Source: Ophiosphaerella korrae (taxonomy: Eukaryota > Ascomycota > Dothideomycetes > Pleosporales > Phaeosphaeriaceae). Taken from it: 64,000 nt of DNA. How positions within the stretch are numbered: the first letter of the stretch is position 1; every line of letters starts with the position of its first letter. Positions 48,300 to 60,915 of the stretch are shown here, in pieces. The DNA is taken from positions 62,001 to 126,000 of the forward strand of contig JALNQF010000110.1 of NCBI GenBank assembly GCA_028456385.1, read 5' to 3'. The position numbers were made by a program, and so were the translations under genes. The notes under the pieces are model-generated. The model was not told where the DNA came from. It ran no database searches and was given only the letters and a program-made list of their open reading frames with translations.

Positions 48300-48567
48300 T
48301 CTCTTCAAATACAAGTTACCTTTAAATGAGTGCTAACGGAAAAGCCAGCACAAACTACTCTCCAATGGTGCCACCAAGGTTCACTATTTCCAATTGCGCA
48401 TCAAGAAGCCGCCGAACAACAAGCTCTCGTACATTGAAAGGGAAAGTGTATTGCCCAGCACAAATCTATAAATTCTCAACAAGTATTTCCCAGCAACATA
48501 TCGACGTTTCGGATCCTAAAACATGACCACAATGCCACCGAACAAAACTCTTTTGAGAATCCAAGAC

Positions 48568-50670
48568 TTACCCAACACGACACAACCTCCCCTCCCCACC
48601 CCCAAACCCCTCTTCCACTTCCCACTCATCGCTCCCCACACCCCCAACCACCCAAAACACACCCTCCCCATCCACCTCTCTCTTAACCCGCGCCAACCGC
48701 CCATACCCTTCCCCAAAAAACGCCTCCTTCCACGCCCAATCCCGCGCATCCGCTTCATTGATATATGCCCCACCCCCCGGCGACACCTCGCGCCACTCTT
48801 CCATAAACCCCTGCAGCCGCTCATGCTGCGCATCTAACGCCTCCCGCCCGACTTGCGGCGCGATGCCGTCCCAGTGCGCGTTGGGCAGATAGGCCTGCAC
48901 ATGCAGCGCGGCGTCGCGGAAGGCGGGCGAAATGGCGTTTTGGGCGCCGGAGAGGGCGGCGCGCGGTGCGTAGTTCATGCCGTGGACGGTGTAAGGGCCT
49001 GCTTGCACGGCGTGGCGGAGCGCGGCGTGCGTGGCGTCTAGATGGGCTGCGGACGCAAAGTTTGCGCGGGGGAAGAGGCGCGAGGCTAGGAGGGTGTGGC
49101 CGATTAGTTCGCCGAGGGCTCTGCGGTGGGGGCGTGGGTTGTGGGGAGGGGGGTGGTTTGGGGCGTCTGTTAGGTGTGTGTATATGTGGCGTTTGTGCAA
49201 TGTTGGGATGGGCACCGGGATGCCGAGAGTGTTTAGCTTTTCGAGGAGGGGGCGGACGAGCGCGCGGTACTGCGCGGCGGATTTGTTGGGCAGCGAGATG
49301 GCGACGGTGAATGTTAGGCCCTGGGGGCTGGATTCGGGGTAGATGAAGTTGTAGCCTAGGCCACCGGCGTCGCAGATCGGGAGGGCAAGGTCCCAGTATG
49401 CTCGTACGCCGGCCCAGAACGTTTCGGTGGAAATGTTGGCGTTGGCTGAGAAGCGGATGCTGCCTGATACGATGGGCGTTGGGGGGAAGGCTTTCACCAC
49501 AACAGAGGTGAGGATGGCGAAGGTCCCTGGTCGTAGTTAGCAAACATACCCACCCAACCCACATCCAAAATCTGTCTTCCTCCCAAGCCACCAGAACCTA
49601 AACCGAAACCCAAAATCAAACCCAAAATCAAACCAAAACAAACTCACCTCCACCACCCCCCCTCATTGCCCAACAAACCCCATCCTCCCACCCCTCCCTC
49701 CCAACCTCACACTCCACAACCCTCCCATTCGCCCCAACCCCCGTCCAAGCAACAACCTGATCCACCGCAAGCCCATAATAACTCGTAAAAGCACTATGCC
49801 CACCCCCCATCAAAAACCCACCGGCAATCCCCACTGTCCTCCCCCCCGCAATAATAAAACTCATATTCGCCGCCTGCATCAACGCCCCGCCCTCAAACGC
49901 CTGCGTCCCCGCACCATACCGCACCACAGGCCCTATATAAAACGTATCATTCCTCCCAGCTCCCGGGTGCAAACCCCCCCTCCGCAAATCCCCCGCGGAA
50001 GAAAAATTTGTGGCATACTCCAGCCCGCGGAGGTAGTGCGTCCACAAACTCAATGCGCCGGCCCCCAGATTCTTGCCATTGAAATCATGTCCCGAGTTCT
50101 TGAGTACCAGGCGAATATGGCGGTTGCGCGCGAAATTGACGGCCAGCTGCACGTGGCGTGTGGTGCTTGCGTTGACGACGTAGGGCGGCCAGGCGCCCTG
50201 GGTGCAGGTGCCGTTTGGGAAGGCGGTGGGCGGGCACGAGGTGCCAGAGGACCATTGGGAGAGGGTGGAGGTCGGGTCGGATGTACTGGGTGGGCGGGGG
50301 CGAGTTAGGGGGTGGGGGAGTGAATGGGGAGAAAGGGGTCGCACTGAATCGTCATGTTTGTCCAGGACCTGCGCAGTTCCGCGCACTTCTTCTCATCGTA
50401 GTCTGCGCCGTGATAACACACGCTGCCCAACGGCCTGGGTTTAAGCAGCGCGCCGCCGAGAGTATCATTGAACAACGCCCATTCAGCGTCCGTGGGCCAG
50501 TCGGCGTCTCCGGGGAAAGATTTACAGCGTTTTTGAGGGGCGTGGTTGGCGGTGCCAAAGGCGAAGGCTGGATGGGCGAGGGAGTCGGGTGTGGTGAGGC
50601 GGTCGAGTTCCCAGGGGAAATTTGCTGCGAAGGTTAGAGATGGGATTGTGAAAAGGAATATTCGGAACAT
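48568..50670 (-). CDS. secreted FAD-linked oxidase, berberine-bridge-enzyme-like
   Basis: Exons 50670..50345, 50285..49648 and 49526..48568 give 640 aa. A signal peptide is predicted (MFRIFLFTIPSLTFAANFPW). The FAD-binding PCMH-type domain shows HIRLVLKNSGHDFNGKN, where the His of SGHD is the likely covalent FAD attachment site, then GGRTVGIAGGFLMGGGHSAF and WAMRGGGGGTFAILTSVVVK. The C-terminal domain ends with the BBE-type motif region (INEADARDWAWKEAFFGEGY, then GRLARVKREVD). Secreted fungal members oxidise sugars or secondary-metabolite intermediates; the substrate here is unknown. Both junctions are GT-AG; the first restores the typical IHTSDPTS sequence. Codons are very GC-rich compared with the island next door. 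It is convergent with the ankyrin pseudogene. Confidence 0.9.
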
Positions 50671-51062
50671 GATGGATTTTTAATTTTGCGAGAAAATGAG
50701 GGAGATGGAGGTGTCTGGAGAAATAGTCTCAGGCGTGCCTTTTATGTTGTTGGTGACATAGCTCTATGTTCTTATCTTCGTGCTGGTGCATTGTCGTTTA
50801 TTTCACGGAGATGTGGAGTGGGGTCATGCAAACATTAGCATGGGGGTCGCTTCGATCGTCGTATTCATATGGCCTGCATATATTAGACCATTGCGTCGGC
50901 ATCAACCGCATATCGACAGCCGACGCGTCTGTCTGAATTAGCCCAGTGATTGACAATGGTCCAGCATCGAATCTCGAGAAATAGTGAAGTCTTGCAATTC
51001 ATTGTACAGATATCGTGCACCAAAATCCTCAACCCCATACGTAAAGATACACAGCCACGAAA
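50671..51062. promoter_or_regulatory. FAD oxidase upstream region / E2 3' flank
   Basis: 392 bp between two minus-strand genes. It holds the oxidase promoter and the E2 3' UTR. Nothing else seen. Confidence 0.4.
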
Positions 51063-52738
51063 TTACAGCAAAAGCTCCAGTGGGTTCTCAATCGCCTTCT
51101 TCAGCTCTTTCATGAATTCGCCGCCGACAACACCGTCAACGACCTTGTGGTCGAAGCTGCCAGTGATGACAATCTGGTCGTCCCACTCAACACCCGCAAT
51201 GCCGTCTTCATTTGGCTCACCTTGGATTGCGACCTTCTTGGTAGTGCCAATAGCAACGATGGTAGCTTGTGGGGGGTTAATGACGGCGGTGAAACGCTCG
51301 ACAGCAGCATTCATGCCCATGTTGGAAATGGTGATGGTACCGCCCTGGTATTCTTCGGGCTTGAGCTTGCCGTCACGGGCACGCTTGCCGAGGTCCTTGA
51401 TTTGCGAGGAAATAGATTCAAGACCGAGTGAGTTCACGTTCTTGACAATGGGTGTCATGAGACCGACAGGGGTGGAGACCGCAACGGAGACATCGACAAC
51501 ATTGTGTTGGCGGATGATTACCTTACCACCGTCTTCACGCCATGAGGAGTTGGCGGTAGGGACCTTACGGGCGGCGACACCGAGGGCCTTGACAAGGAGG
51601 TCGTTGACGGAAAGCTTATATTGGCCGTTAGCAGAGGCATTAAGGGCCTCGCGAAGCTTTAGTAGCTTGGAGACGGAGATATTGGATGCGACGAAGTAGT
51701 GGGGGTTCTGTTGCATGCTCTCAGTAAGGCGGCTGGCGATAACCTTGCGCATGCTGGTGGCCTCGGTGTCTTGGTAGGCAGCAGCTGAAGCGCCAGCAGC
51801 AGCAGGTGCGCCTCCAGAAGGCTGATACTTTTCAATATCCTGCTTGGTGATCTGGCCACCCTTGCCGGTTCCCTTGATAGAGGCAATGGGCACGCCCTTT
51901 TCAAGAGCAAGCTTCTTGACGGCAGGCGAGATGAAGGGCTGGCGTTGGAGGGCAGTCTGAAGGCGGTCACCAGTCGATTCAGACTCAATGGCAGCTGGGG
52001 CAGAGCCCTTGGCTGGGGGTGCTGTCTTGGACCCAGAATCGGCAGGCTCACTAGCCTCGGCAGCCTCGCCCTTTTTCGAGGGTGCCTCAGCCTTCTTGTC
52101 ACCGCCGGCGTCCTCGACGGAGAAGGATTCGAATGCAGAGACATCCTCGCCCTCCTCAACGAGAACAGCAATTGGCTGCGAGAAGTTAGCTTTGGTGTTG
52201 TGACATGTCTACAAGTATATTCCGGCTCACGCTTCCGACTGCCACGTCCTTCTCGCCGGAGTCGCGTAGAATCTTGGCAAGAGTGCCCTCCTCTTGGAAC
52301 TCAAAGTCCATCTGGGCCTTGTCCGTCTCGATCTCAACAAGCACATCGCCGGGGGCTATTGAGTCGCCAGCCTTCTTTTGCCATGCTCCAATGTTTCCAG
52401 AGGTCATGGTCGGGGAGAGGGCAGGCATGCTGATGACGGTGTGCGATGGGTAGGCTGGCGGGGGTCATTGTTAGCATTGCGATAGGAGTGGTGGTGATGG
52501 TGGTGGTGCGGGTATGGCTCACACTTAGAGGCATAGTAGCGTGCGAGGGCAGCCAACGCCGGCGTGCGTCTCCTGCAGCTTCGTGTTAGCTATCCGAGCT
52601 TGCGTGTGGTCACGGGGAAGCAACATACGCAGTCAACTGGGGGCAAGTCGACGTTGCAAGGGCGCCTCGCAGCGCAATGGATCCTCTCGAGCTCCATTGG
52701 CTCCCGGCGCGGGACAGGAGTGTGGTGGCAGCAGGCAT
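51063..52738 (-). CDS. pyruvate dehydrogenase complex E2, dihydrolipoamide acetyltransferase
   Basis: Core subunit of the mitochondrial pyruvate dehydrogenase complex, which passes acetyl groups to CoA. Exons 52738..52629, 52572..52523, 52454..52231 and 52175..51063 give 498 aa. The start [20 protein letters not shown] is an Arg/Ser/Ala-rich presequence and leads through ALARYYASK to the single lipoyl domain ([20 protein letters not shown]; lipoyl Lys in [11 protein letters not shown]). A Lys/Ala/Pro linker follows, then the E1/E3-binding domain ([20 protein letters not shown]), a second linker, and the catalytic domain with [15 protein letters not shown] (active His and Asp of DHxxxDG). The last residues are ENPLELLL. 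The start lies 545 bp from that of SEC7, divergent. Confidence 0.96.
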
Positions 52739-53283
52739 TGTGACGGGATGCCGTGGGCGTCGATTTTTCTCCCGGGCTGTCTGTCAGGTAGCGGGCGATG
52801 GCGCAGCCTGGAAGGGAGAGTGTGGGCGCGGGCTGCTGGCAGAAGAAGCAGTGCACGCTCAGGCGCGAGACGGGAAGAGCAGGAGATGATGGGAGTCGGA
52901 GTGTTGTCGCTCAACAAAAAAGCGTAGGCCGAAGAACTCAGAGCTGTTGATGGGGATGGGCCGGAAAAGCCACGGGGCCAGCCACAGCTCCCGCCACAGA
53001 CGCCACAGGCGCCACAGCAGCCAAATAGCTCATGCTCGCCGACAGGGTGCCGTGTTACGTAGCCTCACTAGCAGGCGTTCCTGAGTAAGGAGGCTGATGC
53101 GACTTGGGACACACAGCCTTCCTTCTTTTTCTCTTTTTCGCAATTCGCCGTCTGCGCCCAGTAACTCCGGCGCTGTTCATGATACACTCGCACCATGGTT
53201 GCTGCTGAAGAGCGCCCCGCCAGAACGTGATCCCAGGTGCTCCCAGAAATATAATCCCCACGCTCCATACACACACGCCCGCC
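52739..53283. promoter_or_regulatory. divergent promoter region, PDH E2 / SEC7
   Basis: 545 bp between the two start codons. The region 52935-53030 has repeated GCCACAG words. ORFs crossing it are shadows. No specific site assigned. Confidence 0.45.
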
Positions 53284-56200
53284 ATGGCCGGCACCGACGC
53301 ACCGCCACAGAGCAAGTCGGCGGATGGCGAGGAACATGCAGAGCACCCAGAGCACCCAGAGCACCCAGAGCCCCCAGAGCCCTCAGAATCGCCCTCCTCG
53401 CCAGAGACGGCGCACACAGGCAGCAGCGATGCAGACACGGCTTCGCAGGCAACCCACGACCACGCCGAAATGCCGCCTCCTCCCACGCCCTCAACACCCA
53501 CGCTGAATCTGCCCAACGGCTCAGACGCGCCGCCACGCACATCGGAGCAGATGTTCGACCCCCAGCGAACGCCCCAGCGCCGCCCTCGCAGCGACTCGCA
53601 GTCCACCGTGGCCACCACCGCCACGCGCTCCTCTACACGCAGCTCCCTCGTCTTCGTCATCACCGCGCTAGAGACCATTGCTGCCTCAAAAGATGCGAGG
53701 AAGAACAAGAAGCTGGGCGACGCTACTAGTGCTGCCCTGGCTGCCATCAGGGCCGAGGGCGACCCGGTGCGCATCAACCCTGAGATTCTCTTTGAGCCAC
53801 TGCAGCTGGCCTCCGAGGCCCCCAACGTCCCCATCTCCATTACCGCCCTCGACTGCATCGGCAAGCTCATTAGCTACTCGTACTTCTCCGTTCCCTCCGA
53901 GCCCCAGGCCGACAACGCCGAAGCGCCTCCCCTGATCGAGCGAGCCATAGACACCATATGCGACTGTTTCCAAGGCGAAGCCACACACCCTGATATCCAG
54001 CTCCAGATTGTCAAGTCTCTTCTGGCCGCCATTCTCAATGATAAAATTGTGGTACACGGCGCTGGGCTGCTAAAGGCCGTGCGCCTGACCTACAACATCT
54101 TCCTCTTGTCAAAATCAAGCGCCAATCAGCAGGTAGCCCAGGGCGCCCTGACCCAAATGGTTGGCACAGTCTTCGAACGCGTCAAGGCAAGATTAGCAGC
54201 CAAGGAAGCTCGAGTCAATCTATCGCGCACATCTCTCAATGACAAGAATAGATCGGGAGAAAGCGTGCAAGAAATCGACGGCCCCTCACCTGGTGTTGAT
54301 GGCGAAGGCACTCATCTAGAAGATGGCGAAGAGCAGCACGACCCCGAGTCATCCGAACCCAGTGACAAGGCGGTCGACCAGCATGTTGGCCCCAAAATCA
54401 CCCTGCAAAGCTTTGAAAATAACATGAGTTTCAACGACGATCGGATACACGACAACGCCCCCACCCTCGTCACACGAATAAAGGGCAAATCCAGCTCGCG
54501 GCAGGTTTCTGGACACAGCGTCTCTCCACAGGCGCACCACGATACTGAGCACTCCGAAGAGGATGAAGAAGACGAAATCTTTGTCAAGGATGCCTACCTT
54601 GTTTTCAGGGCCATGTGCCGGCTGAGCACAAAAACACTGTCTGTTGACCACGCTCAAGATGTGCGGTCCCATGGAATGAGATCAAAACTTTTATCGTTGC
54701 ACATGATCCACACTATCCTATTCAACAACATTGCCGTCTTCGTCTCGCCGTATGCTACAATCAAGGGCGGCAGTGGTGATGAGCCCACTAGTTTCATACA
54801 AGCGATCAAGCAGTACCTCTGTCTAAGCTTGAGCCGAAACGGAGCAAGCTCGGTCAAGCAAGTGTTTGAAGTTGCCTGCGAGATCTTCTGGCAGATGCTC
54901 AAGTATCTGCGAGTGTCGCTCAAGAAAGAAGTAGAGGTCTTTCTCAAAGAGATCTATCTGACTACGCTAGACAAGCGCAGTGCGCCTGCCTTTCAGAAGC
55001 AGTATGTTTTGATGATATTTGGAAGGCTAGCAGCAGACCCACGAGCATTGGTAGAGATCTATCTCAACTATGATTGTGACCGCACCGCGCTGGACAACAT
55101 GTACCAGCGTGTTGTCGAGCACTTATCCAAAGTCTCCAGCACCCAGGTTGCCATCACCCCAATGCAGCAACAAGCCTATCAAGAACAGCGCGAAAAACAG
55201 GCGAGACAAATGGACTGGCAAATACGTGGAACTTTGCCGCCTTCTCTTACTACTGTATCGATGAACATGACTCATGAGCCAGAGCATGCCTACCCACAAG
55301 AGTACGCTATGAAGCAAGAGTCGATAGAGGCACTAGTAGAGATACTGAGATCACTTGTCAACTGGGCCCAGCAATCCCTGCCGGATAGCGCCGCAACGAA
55401 CAACCGCGATCTGAGACCGTCCTTTGATGATCTGAGGGTCTCAACAGACACGCGCAACGTCTCTGAGTCGCCAAACGTAGGTGTAGACTCTGGCACCGTT
55501 ACGCCACTTGCCGAGGACGACTACAGCTCGTTAGAGAAGGCCAAGCAAAGGAAGATTGCCCTCACAAACGCTTTGCGTCAATTCAACTACAAGCCGAAGC
55601 GAGGCTTGAAGACGTTGATTGCAGAGGGATTCATTGCCTCAAAAGCACCGGAAGACATTGCTCGATTTTTGCTGGACAACGATCAGCTGGACAAGACTGC
55701 GCTTGGAGAATTCCTAGGTGAGGGTGACGCCGAAAATATTGCCATCATGCATGCTTTCGTGGACCTCATGGACTTTACCAAAACACGCTTCACCGATGCT
55801 CTCAGGCGCTTCTTACAGAGTTTCCGTCTGCCTGGCGAGGCCCAAAAGATCGATCGTTTCATGCTCAAATTTGCTGAGCGATACATTACCGGTAATCCAA
55901 ACGCGTATGCCAATGCCGACACTGCATACGTGCTGTCGTACTCGGTCATCATGTTGAACGTCGACCAGCACAGCAAGAAAATGAAAGGCCCACGTATGAC
56001 ACCGGAGGACTTTATCAAAAACAATCGGGGTATCAACGATAACGCCGACCTTCCTGAGGAGTATCTGCGCGGCATATATGAAGAGATTGCCTCTAACGAG
56101 ATCGTCCTAAACACGGAACAGGAGGCAGCGGCCGATAAAGGTCTAATAAATCAGCAAGCGCCAGGAGGGCTGGCAAGCATCGGTCAGGTTCTCACTGGTA

Positions 56201-59161
56201 GCGCGCGCGACCTGCAACGAGAAGCCATTGTACAGGCCTCGGAGGCAATGGCAAACAAGACAGAGCAGCTTTATAAACAACTTTTACGAGCTCAACGAAG
56301 AACAACGGCCGCTGTTGCTGTATCAAAGTACATTCCAGCATCATCCTCAAAGCACGTTGGACCCATGTTTGAGGTAACGTGGATGCCTATCCTTACGGCC
56401 TTGTCCAGCCAGTCACAGGACCATAATATTGAAATTGTCCGACTATGTATCGAGGGCATCAAGTTAGCCATTCGAATATCTTGCCTCTTCGATTTGGAGA
56501 GCTCACGCCAGGCATTTGTTGCTTTCCTTGCTCGGTTCACAAATCTGTATAATCTTAGCGAAATGAAGGCACGGAATATGGAAGCCCTGAAGACGTTGAT
56601 TGAGATCGCGCATACTGAAGGCAATCTCCTTAGAGAATCGTGGCGCGAAATATTAACTTGCGTCTCTCAGCTCGACCGCTTCCAGCTCCTTGCCGCTGGG
56701 ATAGACGAGCGTGCGGTACCTGATGTTCTGAAGACAACTTCCGGTACACCGCAGTCGCGCAAATCACTCAATGCACCTGCCAACCGAAGACGTCCGACTT
56801 CGCGGGGAGGCGACATGGGATTCCAGGCCGATGTAGCCGAAGAAAGTAGATCAACAGACATTGTCAGAGGAGTCGACCGTATCTTCACCAATAGCGCAAA
56901 TCTATCTGGAGAAGCCATTGTCGATTTTGTAAAAGCCTTGACCCAAGTCAGTTGGCAAGAGATTCAGTCGTCTGGGCAAAGCGAATCACCCCGCACATAC
57001 AGCTTACAAAAACTGGTCGAAATCAGCGCGTACAACATGATGCGTGTACGTTTCGAGTGGACCAACATCTGGCAGGTTCTGGGTGCCCACTTCAACGAGG
57101 TTGGATGCCATACGAATACTAATGTGGTGTACTTTGCACTTAATTCTCTTCGCCAGTTGTCCATGAAGTTTATGGAGATTGAGGAGCTTCCGGGTTTCAA
57201 GTTCCAGAAGGATTTCCTGAAACCTTTTGAGCATATCATCAATAATGCGAGCGTAGTCTCGGTCAAGGATATGGTCTTGCGGTGCTTGATTCAGATGATA
57301 CAGGCTCGAGGTGAGAACATTCGGTCTGGATGGAAGACCATGTTTGGCGTCTTCACCGTGGCCGCACGAGAACCATACGGTGAGTATCAAGTCTGACATA
57401 AAGGAATTTCGCTGATAAGTAACAGAGGGCATTGTCAACCTTGCGTTTGAGAACGTGACGCAAGTCTATAACACGCGCTTTGGCGTAGTCATCTCGCAGG
57501 CCGCATTTGCCGATCTAATTGTCTGTCTTACAGAGTTTTCAAAGAACTACAAGTTCCAGAAGAAATCGCTCCAAGCAATCGAGCTTCTCAAGTCATCCGT
57601 GCCCAAGATGTTGCGCACGCCGGAATGCTCGCTATCTGCTCGTGCGGGCTTCTTGAAAGAATCTGAAAAGGGCTCATCAATACCGAAGCAGCCCAGCCGC
57701 CAGACGCAAGAAGAGCAGTTCTGGTTCCCAGTCCTATTCGCATTCCACGACGTCCTGATGACAGGCGAGGACCTCGAAGTGCGCTCCCGAGCCCTAAGCT
57801 ATCTCTTCGACACGCTCATCACCTACGGCGGCGACTTCCCCCGCGAGTTCTGGGACATGCTATGGCGCCAACTCCTATACCCCATCTTCATGGTGCTCAA
57901 ATCCAAATCCGAAATGACCAAGGTCCTCAACCACGAAGAACTCTCTGTCTGGCTCTCCACAACTATGATCCAGGCCCTGCGCAACATGATCAAGCTCTTC
58001 ACACACTTCTTCGAGTCCCTCGAGTACATGCTCGACCGCTTCCTCGACCTGCTCGCGCTGTGTATTTGCCAGGAAAATGACACGCTTGCTCGTATTGGTA
58101 GTAATTGTCTGCAACAACTCATCCTCCAGAACGTAAACAAGTTCACGCCCACACACTGGAACCAGATTGTCAATGCCTTTGTCGAGTTGTTCCAGCGCAC
58201 GGAGGCCACAGCTTTGTTCTCCGCCGCGACGAGTGGTTCCAGCCAGTATGTTAGTACCCCGTCTGTCAATGGCGCGCAGGAATCAGAAACGGCGACTGAG
58301 GCGCAGGAACTGGAGTTGAGCAGCCCAGCGGAGGGCAGGCACGATAACGCGCTGGGGATCAATGGCCTTGCAAGTCCGCGGCGCTCCGAGCTCGTGCCCG
58401 CCGAGCCTGCCAACCCATCCGCCAACTCACCCAACCCACCCACAACCTCACCCCCCACCGCCCCCGTGAATCCCGCCTCCGCAAATCCCTCTCTCGAAGA
58501 CTACCGGCCCCCCTCCCCCACCCCCCACCCCCCTATAATCGTCACCGCCGCCCGCCGCCGCTTCTTCAACCAAATCATTACCAAATGCGTGCTACAACTC
58601 CTCATGATCGAAACCGTGCAAGAGCTCTTCTCCGCGCCCACTGTCTTCCCCGCCATCCCGTCACCCGCCGTGCTGCGCCTGATGTCCGTGCTAAAGAAAT
58701 CATACCACTTCGCCAAGCGCTTCAACGCCGACCGGGAATTGAGGTCCAGGTTATTCAGAGAAGGCTTCATGAAGCAGCCGCCCAATCTGCTGAAGCAGGA
58801 GAGCGGGAGTGCGGCCGTTTACGTCGGCATCCTATTCCGCTTGTATGGCGAACGCGAGAGTGCGAGAAAGGAGGTTGGCGACGCCCTGATGCCGCTTTGC
58901 CAGGACATTTTGACCTCGTATGTTGCGCTCGACCCGGAGACCCAGCAGCGCAATATCGTCACCTGGAGACCTGTCGTGGCCACCGTGCTCGCGGGCTTTG
59001 AGGCCTTTCCCGATAGCGAGTTTAGGGTGCATGTTACGATGGTCAAGGGCGTTGTTGTGGGCTTGCTAGGGACTGAGTTGGGCGGTGAGATTCAGAGGTG
59101 TGTCAGGGGGCTTGTGCAGAGGGTTTTTGAGATTGAGGGTGCGGAGCGTGTGTCTGGGTAG
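53284..59161 (+). CDS. SEC7: Sec7/BIG-type guanine nucleotide exchange factor for Arf GTPases
   Basis: Exons 53284..57379 and 57426..59161 give 1943 aa. Sec7 activates Arf at the trans-Golgi to drive vesicle formation. An N-terminal disordered stretch carries EHPEHPEHPEPPEP. The DCB region (about residues 120-300) and HUS region (about 435-560, with FNNIAVFVSPYATIKGGSGD) follow. The Sec7 domain (about 755-935) includes FLQSFRLPGEAQKIDRFMLK, where the Glu of the GEAQ element is the catalytic glutamic finger, and AYVLSYSVIMLNVDQHSKKM. The long C-terminal HDS repeats follow, with a Pro-rich insertion around 58380-58540. The single intron (GTGAGT...CAG) lies in REPYEGIVNLAFEN. The start MAGTDAPPQSKSADGEEHAE was preferred over the in-frame Met at 53227 because the upstream extension is low complexity. 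Confidence 0.96.
53329..53383 (+). repeat. CAGAGCACC-type nonanucleotide repeat in SEC7
   Basis: About four to five 9-bp units encode repeated His-Pro-Glu (EHPEHPEHPEPPEP). Confidence 0.85.
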
Positions 59162-59533
59162 GGTTAGAACGTGCGTTCCCTTTTGTGTTTGGTGGCTGCG
59201 CGATGGGGGAAATGCGCTTTGTGAACGGACAAGTGGCGTGGTGTATAGTATGTGTGTTGTGTGTGAGTGTGTGTGTTTGGGTCCAAGGGAATGGGATGGC
59301 GTGGGCATGGTGTATATATGGTATTTGTAGGAATGGGAATTAGATGGGTTTGTGAAGTCTGTTTGTGTTTCCTTTTGTTGTGAGATAGTTTGTAGGACTT
59401 GTGCTGGGAGGATGTCTAGTCAGAGATCCGTGCAACTATCTAAAACCTCACTATTTCTTTCCATAAGGCTTCATATTATCGACTATTATAAAATCTAGGG
59501 GATCTGAATTACAAAATAATAAGATTAACTACA
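59162..59533. other. SEC7 downstream region
   Basis: 372 bp holding the SEC7 3' UTR. A TGTGTG-rich tract lies near 59248-59280. The sequence turns AT-rich after about 59440, where the transposon zone begins. Confidence 0.5.
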
Positions 59534-59640
59534 ATGGCTCAACGCCGCGTTACTCAATTAGCTTCAAATGAAGCAGATATCCAACTTGCTATTTTTTGTA
59601 TTGAATCAAATTAAATACAAGGTAGTAACCTACAAAGTTG
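59534..59640 (+). mobile_element. N-terminal fragment of a pogo/Fot1-like transposase
   Basis: An ATG opens the frame MAQRRVTQLASNEADIQLAI, followed by FCIESN and a TAA, then IQGS. This resembles the first helix of the Psq-type helix-turn-helix at the start of fungal pogo-family transposases (the NEADIQLA-type start). The rest of the gene is absent, so it is a short relic. The stop is consistent with CAA changed to TAA. Confidence 0.5.
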
Positions 59641-59697
59641 GTAGAGAGGGGGAGGGGGCCGCTCGCTTGCAGGCGCTGCTCGCTTGCCATCTACGTT

Positions 59698-59830
59698 AGT
59701 ACAGCTATATGATACAAGGCTAGAGTAACGGAGTAGAATAAGCTGCTCTTGGCTATTAGGTAGGTAGGACTAGGCAGGTAGTCGCTAGAAGCGCTGCTGC
59801 GGAGCGAGAATGGCCAATCGAGGACTGTAT
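59698..59830 (+). repeat. direct repeat copy 1
   Basis: Shares AGGCTAGAGTAAC, GAGTAG, GCTATTAGG and ATCGAGGACTGTA in the same order with the segment at 60378-60475, with a roughly 25-bp extra block in this copy. Confidence 0.8.
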
Positions 59831-60377
59831 ACGTCACTCCTTGCGCGGCGGATAGGCATGGCGGCTGCCAGTCTACAGTTGCTACCAGCGCCGAGAAGCC
59901 TACAGTAGGAGCTGGGTGGTCAACCACACGTGGCATGTTATCCCCTTGCTTTCTATTGTGTGGGAACCTTCTGGTTCTGACGCAGCTGTATGAACTAGCT
60001 ACGGCCGCTAAATCGGGTATAACGTGGTTTATGAGCGAGCGCCGGATACAAGCGAGTACTGGAACACCAAGAAAGTTGGCCCCGCTAATAGCTAATTTAG
60101 CTTCAGCTAGCTTAGTTTGAGCCGAAACGCGTCAGTATAGCTATACTGGTCGTTGTAGCTGCTGGAAAGTCTAGAATTACCGCCCGTAGTAGTGCTCGGG
60201 GGCAGGCGCTGCGGAGAAGAGGGATATTGTTAGGCTGTAGGCCATAACTACGCGAGCGCGCAAGCCGAGGAGGCTAAGGGCCTAGAGGGTTCTTGGACAA
60301 TATATACTTGTTGATTATTCGCACCTTTTTGGTTGCTTGCCGTAGTGGAGTAGAGCTGCGGGCTGATAGATAGACTA
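59831..60377. other. sequence between the direct repeats
   Basis: About 550 bp with GC-rich and TA-rich patches. A 61-codon ORF (59935-60120) has no recognised family. If the flanking repeats are terminal repeats this would be the body of a short non-autonomous element. Confidence 0.4.
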
Positions 60378-60475
60378 GTGCAGGTATATTATATAAGGCT
60401 AGAGTAACAGAGTAGTATAAACTGCTACTAGCTATTAGGCACTGCTGCAAAGCGGGATGGCGATCGAGGACTGTA
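60378..60475 (+). repeat. direct repeat copy 2
   Basis: Diverged copy of 59698-59830, about 680 bp further on. Most differences are transitions or small deletions. Confidence 0.8.
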
Positions 60476-60564
60476 GTGTAGCTTATTACCTGACGCCCGG
60501 ACTCACCTGACGCCTGAAAATTAGCTATCTTGGCTACACAAAGATGAGGTTATTATAGCCTATA

Positions 60565-60915
60565 TGTTACGGGCCGCCTGTCGTCGACTACAGGCACCTG
60601 TATTAGGGGTTGGTGGATTGAGAGGTGATAACAAAAGCTCGTGTTGGGATCTGCAATAACTGTAAACAGTAGAAGATGTTTCGCAACTGTCTTGTACTAG
60701 CGTTCTATAGTTAAAGGATTGAATTGCCGATACTATCCTAATAATGCGCATTCTACTAACTATATACTTATCGTAATCTGTAATCTGTAGTTACTAAGAC
60801 TAGTAGATCACGGATTATCCTAATCTATAATCTATAGTTGCTAAGAGTCTACAGATTATAGATTAGCCTAGGTGTCCTAGTTATGTGTAGTTTCCTAATT
60901 AAGGTTATTACCCCG
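60565..60915 (-). mobile_element. probable 3' LTR of the Ty3/gypsy element
   Basis: The left edge on the plus strand is TGTTACGGGC, a usual LTR terminus. The right edge near 60913 abuts, on the minus strand, a purine-rich tract (GACGAGCGGGG) of the kind that primes plus-strand synthesis just inside a 3' LTR. The inner block has internal direct repeats of TAATCTGTAATCTGTAGTT type near 60774-60840. The expected TG start on the minus strand is not seen (TA instead, as RIP could produce). The matching 5' LTR would lie outside the window. Confidence 0.45.

Noticed and set aside
53055..53870. 271-codon minus ORF over the SEC7 start
   Set aside because: Antisense of the Pro/Ser-rich SEC7 N-terminus; Gly/Ser/Cys-rich translation typical of a shadow.
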